A DNA stretch of 64,000 nucleotides from Symbiodinium natans (taxonomy: Eukaryota; Sar; Dinophyceae; Suessiales; Symbiodiniaceae), in assembly GCA_905221605.1 (NCBI GenBank), contig CAJNDS010002759.1:1-64000 (forward strand), given 5' to 3'. How positions within the stretch are numbered: the first letter of the stretch is position 1; each line of letters begins with the position of its first letter. A model generated the notes under the pieces. It searched no databases, had not been told where the DNA came from, and was given only the letters and a program-made list of their open reading frames with translations. The position numbers and the translations under genes are program-made. This document shows positions 26,607-38,227 of the stretch, in pieces.

Positions 26607-29511
26607 TGTGCTAGTGTAAAGATTCGGAGCCACACTTACTGTGGAGGGGCGAGGGGGCAGGGCAACCTTGCTGGACAGCGGGTGAAAGGGAGCCATTTCC
26701 TATGCAGTAATTTAGCAACGACGTCGAGCTCCCTGCAACCCCACAGCATCGGTTTGCCCGTCGAAGTAACGCACGCCTTCGGACGGCCCTCCTCAATAGA
26801 GGAGGGTTAGGTGCGCAGAAAGAAAGGAAAAGAGAGAGAGAGAGAGAGAGAGCGAGCGATGCTTTTTGTGCTTTGTCTCCCAGAGGCAGCTACTGCTGGG
26901 ACTACAAGGAGGAGGAGCTAGGCTCGGATGTGGAGAGTGTTCCATTGAAGGGCGCAAGTATTCCCCATTTGAAGGGTGTGCTTTCGTGGCGCGCGCTGTG
27001 AGCCCATGAATCCATCAAGCCCTCAAGTCCCCAACGCCCTTACACCCAACTCTGTGGATGGGTCAGGCCCTCCCCTCATGGAGCTGACATTGGAAGCTGC
27101 TCGCCTAGAAAAAAAGAGGGCGACGGAGTGCCGGGATTTGCGGGGCTTCTCTTTGGTCTAAGTTGCGAGGATGTTCAAGGAGCCATTCCCGAGGCTTCGA
27201 GTTTTGTGGTACAACTAAACTCAAGTCCCCAGCTCGAAATTTGTTTCTGGAAGTACCTCTGACCATCCGCCTTGAGGCTGGCGACTTGCTGTATCTCCCC
27301 CGAGGCACTGTGCACAAGGCGATATGGACCATCAATGGGCATCATGGGGCAGATAGCATTGCAAAGTGGTTCTTAAGGGTCGGATCATGCTACGGTGCTT
27401 TTGATGTTGGCTTTGGGGATTTTCTGCAGGCTCTGAAGTGGAGAAGCTGGATTCATATGTTAGGGGTCCATGAAGACCTCTTGTCCCTGAAAATGCTTCA
27501 GATCGTCATCGCACAGGCTTTGGGCCCGGCTGATCTTGGCATCATCCTTTTCTGCTGGCACTGTGTTGTCGAAGTAATGTTCCGTGCCGAATCTCCGCAC
27601 TGCTATTGCCATTCCCAATGGCAGCCCCGCGAGAGAAAGCTGTCACCTCGGTTCAAGCCAAACAGAGCATTTTGCAAGGAAAGCAGGCGAGGTTGAGAGC
27701 ACTAAGGGAAGCCACCAAGGCAAACCTTTCAATTCCCGCAAAGCACCCCAAGGGCCGAAGCCCAACAGGGGATCGCGGTGGAGGGCCGCCCTTCGCATCA
27801 CCTCACCATCTCTACCTACCAGAGGCCGGACTGACAAGGACTTCCTGGATTTCCTGGTCTATGGACAGTAGGGTGGCCATACGTATTGGCAGAGACCATC
27901 CATTTTTCGGATCGTTTCTTCAGGTTTTGCTGGGCCGACTTCTTGGAGAAGGCGCTGCCGGCTGCCTTAGAAGCAGCGGTGGCTGCGGAGTTGGAGGGCC
28001 CAGACGGGGGTTGAATGTGGCCCTTGGAGTTTCCGCAAGGCTTCTCTCGTGGCCGGTTCTTCCACAACCCCCCCGTCTCCCCCCCCTTTTCACAATTCTG
28101 GCGTTCCAGCTTCCAAGGTCTCGCTACCGCCGCGGACTTCCCTTGCGATGCCTGGGGACTCTGGGGTGCCAGCACGCTGGCCGCGACGGATTAAGGAGGG
28201 GCCCAAGGGATAGGTGGATAGGTGGAGCAACGCAGGGCAAGGATGGGTGAGCTTGTGTGTTTCAGGGTGTCCGGGGTCTGGGGCTGAAGGGGTTGGGAAG
28301 AGAAGGGTTTGCAGGAGGGTTTCTGAAGCGCCCCTGCAGTTGAAAGCGGGCTGCTGTCCCAGGTATCGTCCTCTCGGCAGCGCTTGCGGGAATACGGAGC
28401 GACAGGTGCAGCTTAGATGTTCGCTGCTTTCACGAAAGCTAGTTCCTTGGAGGTTGCGGGAGGTTTTGCTTCCGGGCAGCACCTTGATCTTTGCCCCTGC
28501 GGATTTTGCCTCATGCAACAGAATTTTCCAGGAGAACTGTAAAACAAATTCACGAACCTGCAAATCCTTTCGAAGCCTGAGACTTAAACCCTGCAAAGCC
28601 CAATTCCAGAACACGGCTGCATGTCACAGACTACCCGCCGAACCGACAGCCAAAAAGACGCGGCTGCGTGCCACCGGCTGTACAACATCTAAGGTTCCCC
28701 GGAGCAGTGAGTGTATCAACTGTCCCTTTCAAGCGGTGCCCAAACCAAACCAAGTCCAACCAGCACACATCCTGTAGTGACAAGAGATTGGCGGAACCTG
28801 CAAGACCTTCAGACCTTTGGCACTGCGTAGCAACTCGCAGCCGGGTTTCGGACATAAACCTCAAAGAGACCAGCGCCTAGGCCCCTAGGCGAACCCCAAA
28901 ACCGAAATCCCAAAAACAGGGACCTTGCGAGGCGTGCATCTCGGAGCTCCGAGGGCTGTTGGCGGGCCTTGCGGACCACGCGGCAGCGGCTGCGGATGTC
29001 GCCCGGGGCCTGGGGTCAGTTGGGCTCCGAAAGAGCAACCCTGGGAAACGATGGCTGGATTTCTAGGAACACCCAGTGGCGGTCTCCTCAACCTGCCTTG
29101 ACCCCGTCTCAAGCCCTTCACTGTGAAGAAGGCAACCAATGCAGCTACCAATTGCGAAGATTGTCACGGCTCCGTGGTTTCCCTTTTCATCCCCTCGATT
29201 TCTTAATCTGTGCTGTCGCACCAGCATTTCCGAACGTGGCAAAGTCGAAGCATGCACTCTGACTCGCCTGGTTCTGATTGGCAGGAAGTTGGGGAAAGGT
29301 TTCTGGATCCTAGATGATTCAATACTGATCCATCAAGCCATTGCCATCCGCCGTTTTGCATCAGGTGCCACTAGGCCGAAAGGCCTGTTGTTCCTGAGCC
29401 CTCCACACTTCCACCAACAGCGCCAGCCCAACAAGTAATGAAGAATCATGAGGCTGGAGATTTCCTGGCAGCGCAGTTCGTGGGCCGACGGCTTCCGCCG
29501 CCGTCCGGTCA
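22896..29511 (+). CDS. Ribosomal oxygenase (RIOX, NO66/MINA53-like JmjC)
   Basis: Exons recognised in order: 22896-22984 (RPLHLQRKNPDRYAGLLS); about 23068-23103 (VFGQDINVAR); about 23388-23441; 23938-23961 (VADGCSVQ); 24194-24250 (VHPQRFAAPVAELLKRLE); 24967-25032 (HFGCLWGANSFRTPPGSMGF); 25444-25464 (AHHDEVE); 26156-26232 (VFMLQLEGAKRWRL); 27233-27320 (LEAGDLLYLPRGTVH); about 27788-27824 (HHLTISTYQ); 27924-27984 (WADFLEKALPAALEAA); 28110-28190 (YRRGLPLRCLG); about 29456-29511 (FVGRRLPPP). The family hydroxylates histidines of ribosomal proteins using Fe(II) and 2-oxoglutarate. The iron triad H-x-D (AHHDE) and distal His (GTVH) are intact, and the LPPP piece fits the winged-helix tail. Phases agree from 23938 through 26231. 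One short exon before 23938, the segment after 26232 and both gene ends were not located. Confidence 0.75.
26466..26602. repeat. (GA)n microsatellites in RIOX intron
   Basis: Two GA runs, 26466-26503 and 26546-26602, with a short GC-rich spacer. A third run lies at 26830-26852. All lie in the intron between the RIOX exons at 26156 and 27233. Confidence 0.9.
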
Positions 29512-29519
29512 GAAGGTAC

Positions 29520-30260
29520 ATGGGCTTCGGCTTTCACTACGCCACTAAGCCCACTAAGCTTTAGACATGGGGCGCTATGTCTTCTCGAAAATGCAGGGCT
29601 CTGAGGGTCCGCTGATGGTCGATTGCTGGGATCCTGTGCCGTGCATCTCCGACAACTCCGAAGACTCGCCGTCAGGGCCCGGACCCGGCCTCCGGTGGAG
29701 CCCTGGAGGCGCGCTGGGCGGAGCCCGCCGCGGTGCCGTGGCGTGTCGAAAGCGAGGGCCTGCTCAGAGGCCTTCCTTTCGTGAGCTTGAAAGGCTGAAA
29801 GGCTTACGTGCTGCACATAGGGACGTTGCACTTTGGGGTGGAGATTGGATGAGTAGACATGAGCACATTGAGCACCGAGCACGGTTGAAGCGCCCTAGAA
29901 CTCAAATCCCAGTGCGCCGCATTCCTGGAATCCTTCAATCCCAAGGCTTCACGCCTTCCAGGAAGGGAAAGCAAGAGTATTTTGAAACTCACGATGCGGC
30001 TTCCTATCCATCCACAGGCACAAAGAAAACTTGAAGCCTTGGCCAGCAAGCATTAGACTCCATGAACTCCACGTTTAGGTGCGCGTCGTGGTCGAGCGCT
30101 CTCCTGGCCAGGAGCCTGAGGCGATCGGGTGGACATTTTGCCCAACAGATTAGGACTTCACCGGGCTCTCAGTAGGTTTGTTGGGGCCTCCATCTTTGTG
30201 AGGTTTCGTCCGACTTTGCAGCCTTCTCCAAGCAGTTTGTTGTTGATCTGTTCTGCCAGG
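29520..30260. other. No recognised gene
   Basis: After the last recognised RIOX exon. An open + frame (29567-30034) could carry RIOX C-terminal sequence but has no motif to support it. Confidence 0.4.
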
Positions 30261-30269
30261 AGCACAAAC

Positions 30270-31175
30270 GAACAAACAAACGGGCAGACACACAGACAAC
30301 CAAACAAAAGCAAAAAACAGACAGAACAACAGACCAAAAGCAGTCAAGATTGACAAAACTAGCAGCAAACAATAATCAAACAAGAACAAACAAAAGCAGA
30401 CAAGACAACGCACCAAAACATGCCAACAACCAAAGAAAAACAAGCACACAACAAAGACAAACACGACACACACAGAAACACACAGAGACGCACAGAGACA
30501 CACAGAGACACGCAGAGACACACAGAGAGACACACACAGAGACACACACAGAGACACACACAGAGAGACACACAGAGAGGCACACAGAGAGACACACAGA
30601 GAGACACACAGAGAGACACACAGAGAGACACACAGAGAGACACACAGAGAGACACACACAGAGAGACACACACAGAGAGACACACACAGAGAGACACACA
30701 CAGAGAGACACACACAGAGAGACACACACAGAGAGACACACACACACACACAGAGAGACACACACAGAGAGACACACACACACACACACAGAGACACACA
30801 CACAGAGACACACACNNNNNNNNNNNNNNNNNNNNNNNNNNNNNNNNNNNNNNNNNNNNNNNNNNNNNNNNNNNNNNNNNNNNNNNNNNNNNNNNNNNNN
30901 NNNNNNNNNNNNNNNCACACAGCAGCAAACAGGAGCACACAGGAGCACACAGGAGCACACAGAAGCACACAGAAGCACACAGAAGCACACAGGAGCACAC
31001 AGGAGCACACAGGAGCACACAGGAGCACACAGAAGCACACAGAAGCACACAGCAGCACACAGGAGCACACAGGAGTACACAGGAGCACACAGAAGCACAC
31101 AGAAGCACACAGAAGCACACAGAAGCACACAGAAGCACACAGAAGCACACAGAAGCACACACAAACAAAACAAAT
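30270..31175. repeat. Compound A/C-rich tandem array around an assembly gap
   Basis: Left part (30470-30815): words of ACACAGAG type, moving from 10-bp spacing to 12-bp CAGAGAGACACA-like units and then plain CA runs. Right part (30916-31160): a clean 10-bp unit, AGGAGCACAC alternating with AGAAGCACAC, about 24 copies. 30270-30470 is a looser A/C-rich lead-in with CAAACAAA words. The long open frames here, on both strands, are repeat artefacts. Confidence 0.9.
30816..30915. other. Assembly gap (100 N)
   Basis: Exactly 100 N, the usual placeholder for a gap of unknown length. The repeat type differs on either side, so the true array is probably longer. Confidence 0.99.
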
Positions 31176-31179
31176 CAAA

Positions 31180-31970
31180 AAGAGGCGAATTGACGGGGAT
31201 GGGCTTTGATGGGGTGGGGGTTCTCACTTTGGAGTTCAGAAAATGTCTCCCTGTGTTTTCTGTGTTTATGTTTTTCCTTGTTTAACAGGGGCTTCACGCC
31301 TCCCCCGGCACCCCCTCCCCCCCATCAATCTTGACACTTCGTTGTCTTATTTTCGGCTAGAAGGGAATCATCTTACGCTAGTTGTCGAGGGGTGTCTTTT
31401 CAGACGAAACTACGAAACTCTATTTCCAAGGTTTTGGCGAGTACATCGAAGGGGAAACTCTACAGTGTTTTGGTTGTTCTTGTCTGCTCGGGATTTGGCC
31501 TGTGCTTCTTGGCTTTTTGGCTCCTCTGTCTCCTGGCCCTTGAAGGGGGAATTCCCTGGTGTTTTGTACCACGCGTGGTTGCTTCAAAAAGGCATCTTAC
31601 GAGCATTCCGTTTTCTCTCCAAAACCGATGGCTCGAAGGTGCAAATCTACCACGCTTTGGAGAATTCCACGGACAAGCACATGATGCCTGGGGTTGACAC
31701 TGGGTCTCAGGTTCGGGAAGCACTGTATGGGCTCGGAACTTCCAGGTTTTGCGGGTGTCGGGTAGCTCCAGAGAAGTCTTGCATCATCATTGGCACTGGG
31801 AGCCTTATGGTGCAGAAAGTACCAGCACAGAGAAAAACAGAGAGAAAAAGAGAGAGAGCTAATGGGGGTAACACAAAGTCGATGTCACACCCCCTCTCAG
31901 GAGCATCCAAGCACGACGGACCATCCCAACAAGGGTGTGCGCAGACTGCGAGGGGGGGTCTCCCCCTCAT
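31180..31970. other. No recognised gene
   Basis: A long + frame runs through here from 31243 into the AAAGA repeat and beyond to 32541. It has no recognised motif and crosses simple repeats, so it is not called as a gene. Confidence 0.4.
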
Positions 31971-31978
31971 GCCCCAAG

Positions 31979-32129
31979 AAAGAGAGAGAGAGCGAGAGCG
32001 AGAGCGAGAGAGAGAAAGAAAGAAAAGAAAAGAAAAGAAAAGAAAAGAAAAGAAAAGAAAAGAAAAGAAAAGAAAAGAAAAGAAAAGAAAAGAAAAGAAA
32101 AGAAAAGAAAAGAAAAGAAAGAAAGCAAG
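31979..32129. repeat. (GA)n followed by (AAAGA)n pentanucleotide array
   Basis: A GA/GCGA stretch to about 32014, then about 21 tandem AAAGA units. It keeps frames open on both strands by composition only. Confidence 0.95.
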
Positions 32130-33000
32130 AGAGACATCGCTTGCGTCTAACGCCCTGCGCACGCATGCCGTCGGGTCCCATTGGAGCCTCGTCTGTTTGC
32201 TGAAGCTCAAGTATCGAGAGATTGAAACTCGTTGCCTGCTCTGGGCAACCTTGTCGGGGTTTCCCATCGAAGAGACCCGACAAGTGGAAGAAGGGGACTC
32301 CCAAATATCAAAGCGCAAATCTGAGGAGCCGTCTCCGGCCTGCATCGTGCTCGAGGGCCAGCAGTGCCTTCCCAGTCTGCAGGCCAGCGATGATCAGAGC
32401 TACTTCGCCCTGGGCTTGCCGTGCAACATTTGTTTCCCAAGAAAAGAGCGCACCGCGACCCGTCCCGAGCCCCTGGACCCAGCCCCGGAAGGCACTGAAC
32501 ACCGCGCCTTCCGGTTCCTGGGTCCCTGGCCCGGAGCTTGACCCGGAGCTCTTACAAGGACAGGTGGCTTTCAGGAATTTAAAACGCCAAATTTGTAGAG
32601 CTGCGGCATGCTGTGCCGGTTCTGTAAGGGTCGGGGCGGTGCCAAATTCGGAAGGGCTGCTTGAGACGTTTGTTCGTCGGTTCGGCTGGGCGTGCGCAGG
32701 CGGCTTCTTCGTGGACAAATCGTTGTAGTGAAGTGGCCCGTCTGGCGCGGAAGGACCACCAAGTATGAAGCCTCCAGTTAAGCATTGGAAGCTTGCTGCC
32801 GAAGTTGCTCCAGTCAATTCAGTTTGGTCACATTTGGCTTCGCTTGTTTTCATGCCGAATCGGGCTGTCGGGTGCTGGTTTGAGAACCCCAGCCCGAAGC
32901 AGAACCGCAAGAGCCTCCCAACAGCTGCCACTCTACCACACTCACTTGCCCTCACAATAGAGAGCCCAGTAGCAGTAGCGCTGACCCCAAGGCGCCTATA

Positions 33001-34218
33001 ATGAGCCCCAGGACTCTGGGAGCACGGCCTGTTGGAGACGCGGCTGGCCGAGCCATGGCCAATGGCCAGGAAACGCAAGGTGCCCATGGGTGCTTGGCCG
33101 TGATTGGGCTTGTGAAGGGCGATGCCCTCGTTGACGAGGTTCTGGGGAGAAAGGTTTGTGCACGTGTTGAGAAGATGCAGGACATGTGCAGTTCGTTCTC
33201 AAAGCTTTTCACGGTGGGCTTGACTTTTGGATTTTCGACTCGACCTTGTTTCTGATGATGGCCCTCCCCCATACCTTCCCATCCATGAAGTTCAGCTATG
33301 CAGGCGGCAAAAAAATTTGCTAGAGTTTGTGTGTTTTTTTTGTTGCTCTGGTCTGTTGTCCAGAGGCCGTCAATGTCGTGGGCCGGCCTGGGCACCGCTG
33401 CTCGGATTTGATGGGACGAAGTTTAGGGTTCGAAGGCCCCTCTGAAGTGTTGTGTGTTGTGAAAGTTAGACGGCTAGCAGTTTTGCGCAGACCACGTGCT
33501 GGTGCAAGTGCCTGGCGCCCAAAACCTCAGATGAAGAACCAAAGTACGAGGCCTCTTCCTCCTGCGTCGAGCAAAAAAGTTGCGCCGCAGCAGCATTCAC
33601 TGCGAGGCAAAGACCCTCGAAGTATCTCGAATCCCTCGGTGTACCTCAGTGTAGAAGGCATTGACTTCTGCCTGAAAACAAGGGGACCGTTTGCAGTGCC
33701 CTTGAGACCCTTTGCAGGCTTTGCATGTCAGATGGCAACAACAACAACAACTCCGAAGCAGCTGTCGTACTTGCGCTTTAGATCCCCAGCCCCCAAACAC
33801 TGCACGCCTTTTGATTCGGGATGTAGTGGGCAGTTTCGGGCTTTTCGCAGGCTTGTACGCGGACTGTCCCCTCGCGACTTTCTCAGTCTCCTATGCCGCA
33901 AAACCCTGTCAGGGCCTCGATGCGCCGACGCTGCGCGAGGCAGAGGCAGCTCAGTTTGTCGAAACAGGTCTAGGAGGCTCTGGGCTGCGAGCCTACTGAG
34001 TTGTTTGGTGCATGGTGAGGTTTGGGTTTCGGTCAGGGCTGTTCTGTGCCAGCCGAATGCTGCCACTCCCAAAGCTCCCTCGGAACCGCCACAGCTCATC
34101 ACTTAAAACGGGTGAGCATACAGTATCTGATTGTATGTGTGCTGTGCCTGTGCAGGCCTTCCTTCTCAACTACAAGCTGGCCTCAACCTGGCTCCATCGG
34201 GCCTCCAGTCTGCAGTGA
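33001..34218 (+). CDS. Possible exons of an unrecognised gene
   Basis: Two stretches look coding. 33052-33200 reads through GCLAVIGLVKGDALVDEVL; about 33851-33966, after a TTTCGCAG acceptor, reads LYADCPLATFSVSY and ends at a GT donor. A possible terminal exon at about 34159-34218 reads AFLLNYKLASTWLHRASSLQ and stops. The first faintly resembles the G-x-x-A-V-x-G-L turn of acyltransferase domains, but this is too weak for a call. A (CAA)n run lies at 33734-33752. Confidence 0.2.
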
Positions 34219-34229
34219 ATCGGGGTGTT

Positions 34230-34735
34230 TCTCGGTTTCTCTTTCCTTGAGGCTCGAAAGCCCAAACCTTTCCATCGTTTAGCATATGGGACTCCTTGAT
34301 GTCCTAAGCTGGCCTGTTCAAGATCCATCAAGATCCATCAAACGGGGCTTCTAGGTTCGCCCCATCCACCCCGCATCCACACCTGACACATTCAAAAGCA
34401 CCCATTCAAAACTCGCCTGAGTGCACCAAGGGGCGCCAGGGCGCCCAACCGTGTGCGATCGCCATGCGGTAACATCTCGGGAAGTCGGGGCTCAGGTGCG
34501 GCTTCGTGAAAAGCTCAGCGCAGGCCGGAGAGGAATGGGAGAAGGACACGCTCCTCTCTTTAGGCTTGAGGCTTGTGGGTGCATGTGGCTTTGGTTTCGA
34601 GATGTCACTCGTGAACTTATGAGACCTTGAGGCTTGACAGCTTGACAGGCTCCTCTGCTTTGGAGTTGGGGTGCTGAGCAGATCTCCAGCTAGACGGCCG
34701 AGGTACAAAGTGCAAAATGCATCAGCGTGCGTCAG
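34230..34735. other. No recognised gene
   Basis: No motif or repeat of note before the low-complexity tract at 34740. Confidence 0.45.
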
Positions 34736-34739
34736 AATG

Positions 34740-34931
34740 CAAAGTACACGAACACGAACAAGAACAATAACAAGAACAAGAACAATAACAATAGCAGGAA
34801 CAGGAACAGGAACAAGAACAAGAACACGAACACGAACAAGAACAAGAACAAGAAGAAGGAAGCAGAAGGAGGAAGAAGAAGAAGGAGAGGAAGAAGAGGA
34901 AGAAGAAGAAGAAGAAGAGGAGGAGGAAAGA
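34740..34931. repeat. (AACAAG)n and (GAA/GGA)n low-complexity tract
   Basis: Degenerate hexamers AACAAG/AACACG/AATAAC to about 34855, then purine-only GAA/GAG/GGA trinucleotides to 34931. The strand bias is absolute in the second half. Confidence 0.9.
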
Positions 34932-35049
34932 GACTCGAAGCCGAGAGGCGGCGTGGTGCGGCTCCGGGGTGCCCTGCCTGACAGCGTTGCCCGGCTCGCG
35001 CTGCGGACGCTGGAGGCGCCCCCCCGGGTAAAAATCTCTGCTCTCTGAG

Positions 35050-37000
35050 ATCTGCAACGCATGAAGTGTGCAGCATAGGCCAGAGCAACCATTCCAAAAC
35101 TGACTGCAGCCCCAAACCCCGGCTTGGATTGAATGGTGTGCACATTTGCGTATTCTAGTGGCTGACATGCAGCAGATTTGTGTAGTGGCATCAAGAATTT
35201 CAGAATGCTTGGTTGATGCGTGTGCCAAGAATGTGTTCGCAGCACCTGCACAAGATCTCGTTTCGCATCTGATGCCCGTCTTCGCACGCAGTGTTGTGAC
35301 GTAGAGGGGTCGAATTGGTCTTAAGGTGTCGTGCCGTGACCGAAGCTTGCGTCCCGAAGCCAGCCTTGTCCCTAGCAAACTGCATGAGGGAGTTGGATAG
35401 TAAGATGGTTTAAAGAGTTGTGTAAGTGGTGTCAGCCGTGTGTCGCTTTGATTCACAACGCGCAGGAGCTCCCAAATGCATCCTGGAACCTGACGCAAGC
35501 GGGCCGCGACGCAGCCAGGCGTGAAACTGGGTGGCAGGTCTGAGAGGTGGGGTGGCAGGGCGCGAAACTTGGCCGGTTTGTCCCACGCCGCGCTGGTGTT
35601 CGGGTTATTTCAGTTACCCTGGTTGGCAGGCGGTAGAGGCAGCAGTCATCGCGGTAGCTTCTGTGCGCCCACCAGTATTTCTGGTCATGTTCCGCACGAG
35701 CCGGAGCATGCCCGAAATCCGTCAATGCATAAAAGGGTTGCCCTGGGGGCCCTAGAGGCCAAGCCGATGTCTCGTACACTGTTACGAGCGAAGCCGCACC
35801 TTCGAGCCAGGAACAATGTGGCCCACCGCTTCTCCTCACGCCGCTTCGGCTCGGAGCGGCTTGGCTTCTTGAAGATTCTTGGAGGTTGTTGGAGGCCAAG
35901 AGGCCTCGGATGAGGATTACATGGAAAGTTTAGCCTTGGAGGGGGCGAGGCTTCTGAAGTCTTGTTCCGGTAGGTGAGGGGGACTTCATGGTTTCAGGAG
36001 CCGGAGGTCGATGCAAGAAAGGGACGGGCCCATTGGACCCAATCGGGCGCTCCGACAGAAGTCCCGCTTAGCCATCACATGACCCGACTTTGCTCGCGGT
36101 CGCTCATAGTAATTTTTGGAATGCCCGCACATCCGTGTGGCACCATGGGCTATGCCTCAACTGTTCAAGCTTCTGGCGAAGGATCAGAGCTACGGAGGTG
36201 TCTCGCAACCTGAACGATGTCTTCTGCGCAGGTGTCTTCTGTGCAAAACTGGGTAGCTTGCAGAACCGGTCAATGAACACGACGTCGAGTTTATCCCTGT
36301 GTCCGAACTTGTCGCGCAACTAGACGCAGCCAGAGCAAGTCCTAAAGCTTAAGCCGCCGGGAGAGACTGCAAATCGCGAGACCAGACCAGGACACTCGAC
36401 CGCCTCTTCCGAGTGCTCGGGGAGCTACTACCAGGTGCCCGAATGCGGACATCAACTGACTTTAGTGACTTCGAGAGGGTCGGTCTCAAACAGAAGAGCG
36501 ATTGAGTCTCAGAATTGGGAGAAGGCTTCGGGTGCTTCAGGGCCAGTTTATGTATGTCACCGCAGGCGCTCTGAAAGGGGCCAGTGCTGTTGTTGTCGTT
36601 ATTTCCTGCTTCCTGACAACCAACATCTGCATTCGTGGCCGACACCGAACTTGGTGCCAGCCTTTAGCGCTATCGGGGCACCATGGGGCCACAGTGTGTC
36701 ACAGCTGTAGGATGAGCCTGCGCCCCATGAGATTCGGAGTGGTCATTTGGGGATGGTCGCAGCTAAAGCAACGATAGAAGGTGAAAGATGTGAGAAAGCT
36801 AGGCAGCTGGCAAGCCCAAAGTGATTAAGTCATTAAGCGAGAGGGCCAAGCCCTAGCAGGCGAGCTGAACTCCTTCTCCGCAGGCCCGGTGGGGGAAGAT
36901 GTTGGGTTTGCCGAACTACTTTTGCCTGCAGGGGGTTTGGTTGAGCTGGAAGGGCTTTCAGAACACTGACGCTCTCCAATCCGGAAGACCAGCGAGACCG
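35050..37000. other. No firmly recognised gene
   Basis: Probably includes the 5' exons of the downstream oxygenase, which I could not identify. A hydrophobic + frame near 36540-36620 (YVTAGALKGASAVVVVISC) could be a membrane or signal segment but is unassigned. Confidence 0.35.
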
Positions 37001-37010
37001 AGACCCATAG

Positions 37011-38100
37011 ACATTTCGCACAGGGCGCTATCTCCAAGGGGACCACATCGAGCGACACGACGATCGTCAGTACACCGACGTGCGCAGCTAGCCACAGCCA
37101 GGTAAGGCCTCATGTTGTGGGGTACGCACCGGAACCTTTGTGGTCCGGGTTTGCGGATCTCGGCAAGGTTTGGCAGTTTAATGTATCATGGGCATACCTT
37201 ACATGGGCTTCGTCGGGGCGTCAGAGTTGTGATGGCCTGCATCCGGCCACATTGCATTGAGAACCGGATCCGATACGAACTCGGTGAAGTGCCTTCACCT
37301 CAGGCCATCAGCACGACTGCAAGCCCAGACATGAATCAGCCAAGCAAGGAAAGGGTCGGTAGTGCCAACGTTGCTTTCTCAGGCGCTTATGACTGACTGT
37401 TGTCTAGTAAGGCATGGATGATGGATCCACGGTGCTTTGCTCGCGAACGGCTGCGCTCTCAGATTTCAAGACTTCCCTGCGCTCTTCCGGACACAGCAGA
37501 TCATGCCAATGCCACCAATGCCTGCGAAAACGTAATCCTGAAACTCCGAAGTCCGAAAGCACTGAGGTGGCGGTCATTTGGTACCTGACACCCGACTGGC
37601 AAAAGGACACGCGGTTGTTTCTGGTGCTTCTGATTCAGACATTTGAATCTAAGTGAAAAAGACCAGGGAACACAACCGGCATAACGGTCTGCACGGTCAG
37701 CCATTGTGCCTTGTGTTTTGACACAGACAAAAGACAAAGACAGCTGCTGTACATCAAGGGAGCCTTGGCATCTTGAGGGAAGTGGCAGAAGTTCCTAAGC
37801 GTGCCGTTGCACTCAACCCAGACCCGTCAAAAGCCCCCCTCAGCCCCACGGGCCTTGCACGTCTAGGAATTATCTCCTTTGGCTGCTTGCTGTCACTCGT
37901 AGGAGTGGGGTGGAGCTTTCCAAGACCTGGAGACCGGAGAGGAGGCGCCTCGAGGGAACCTGCCCCGAAGTCTCGAGAATCGCACTTTGTCTGTGTCCGA
38001 GAGAGTCTTCGAATTCGCTTTTGGAGATTCTCCCAGAGTTCAACACCATTGTGGCATTCAACGTCCCGCGCTTCCACGCCGCTCGGCATGTCAACACAAG
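37011..38100 (+). CDS. 2OG-Fe(II) dioxygenase, prolyl-4-hydroxylase type (partial)
   Basis: Four exons carry the catalytic core. 37011-37079 reads GDHIERHDDRQYTD with the iron-binding H-x-D; 37567-37605 reads VAVIWYLTPDWQ; 37906 to about 37941 reads WGGAFQDLETG; 38027-38100 reads PEFNTIVAFNVPRFHAARH with the distal iron-binding His. The joins at 37079|37567 (GT donor) and 37605|37906 (AG|GA donor) keep phase and give the family's usual Y-T-D-V-A-V-I and W-G-G-A-F runs. Enzymes of this fold hydroxylate proline or other residues using Fe(II), O2 and 2-oxoglutarate. The N-terminal region and the exon bearing the 2-oxoglutarate-binding Arg/Lys (after 38100, at an AG|GA donor) were not found, so substrate and completeness are open. 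Confidence 0.65.
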
Positions 38101-38227
38101 GAGGCAGACATCAACCGGCCTCTTCTCAAGCCTCTATCCATGTGTGATCCGTCCACCAATCCTTAAGACTTGGATGTCTCGGATGGTTTGGGCTCAAGCC
38201 TTTTGAACTCTTTTGCGCCGTTCCGGT

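Noticed and set aside
30150-31285. Open frames of 250-340 residues on both strands around the N gap
   Set aside because: They consist entirely of tandem repeat and N-derived unknown residues.
31243-32541. 432-residue + frame
   Set aside because: Runs through GA and AAAGA simple repeats, with no recognisable motif on either side.
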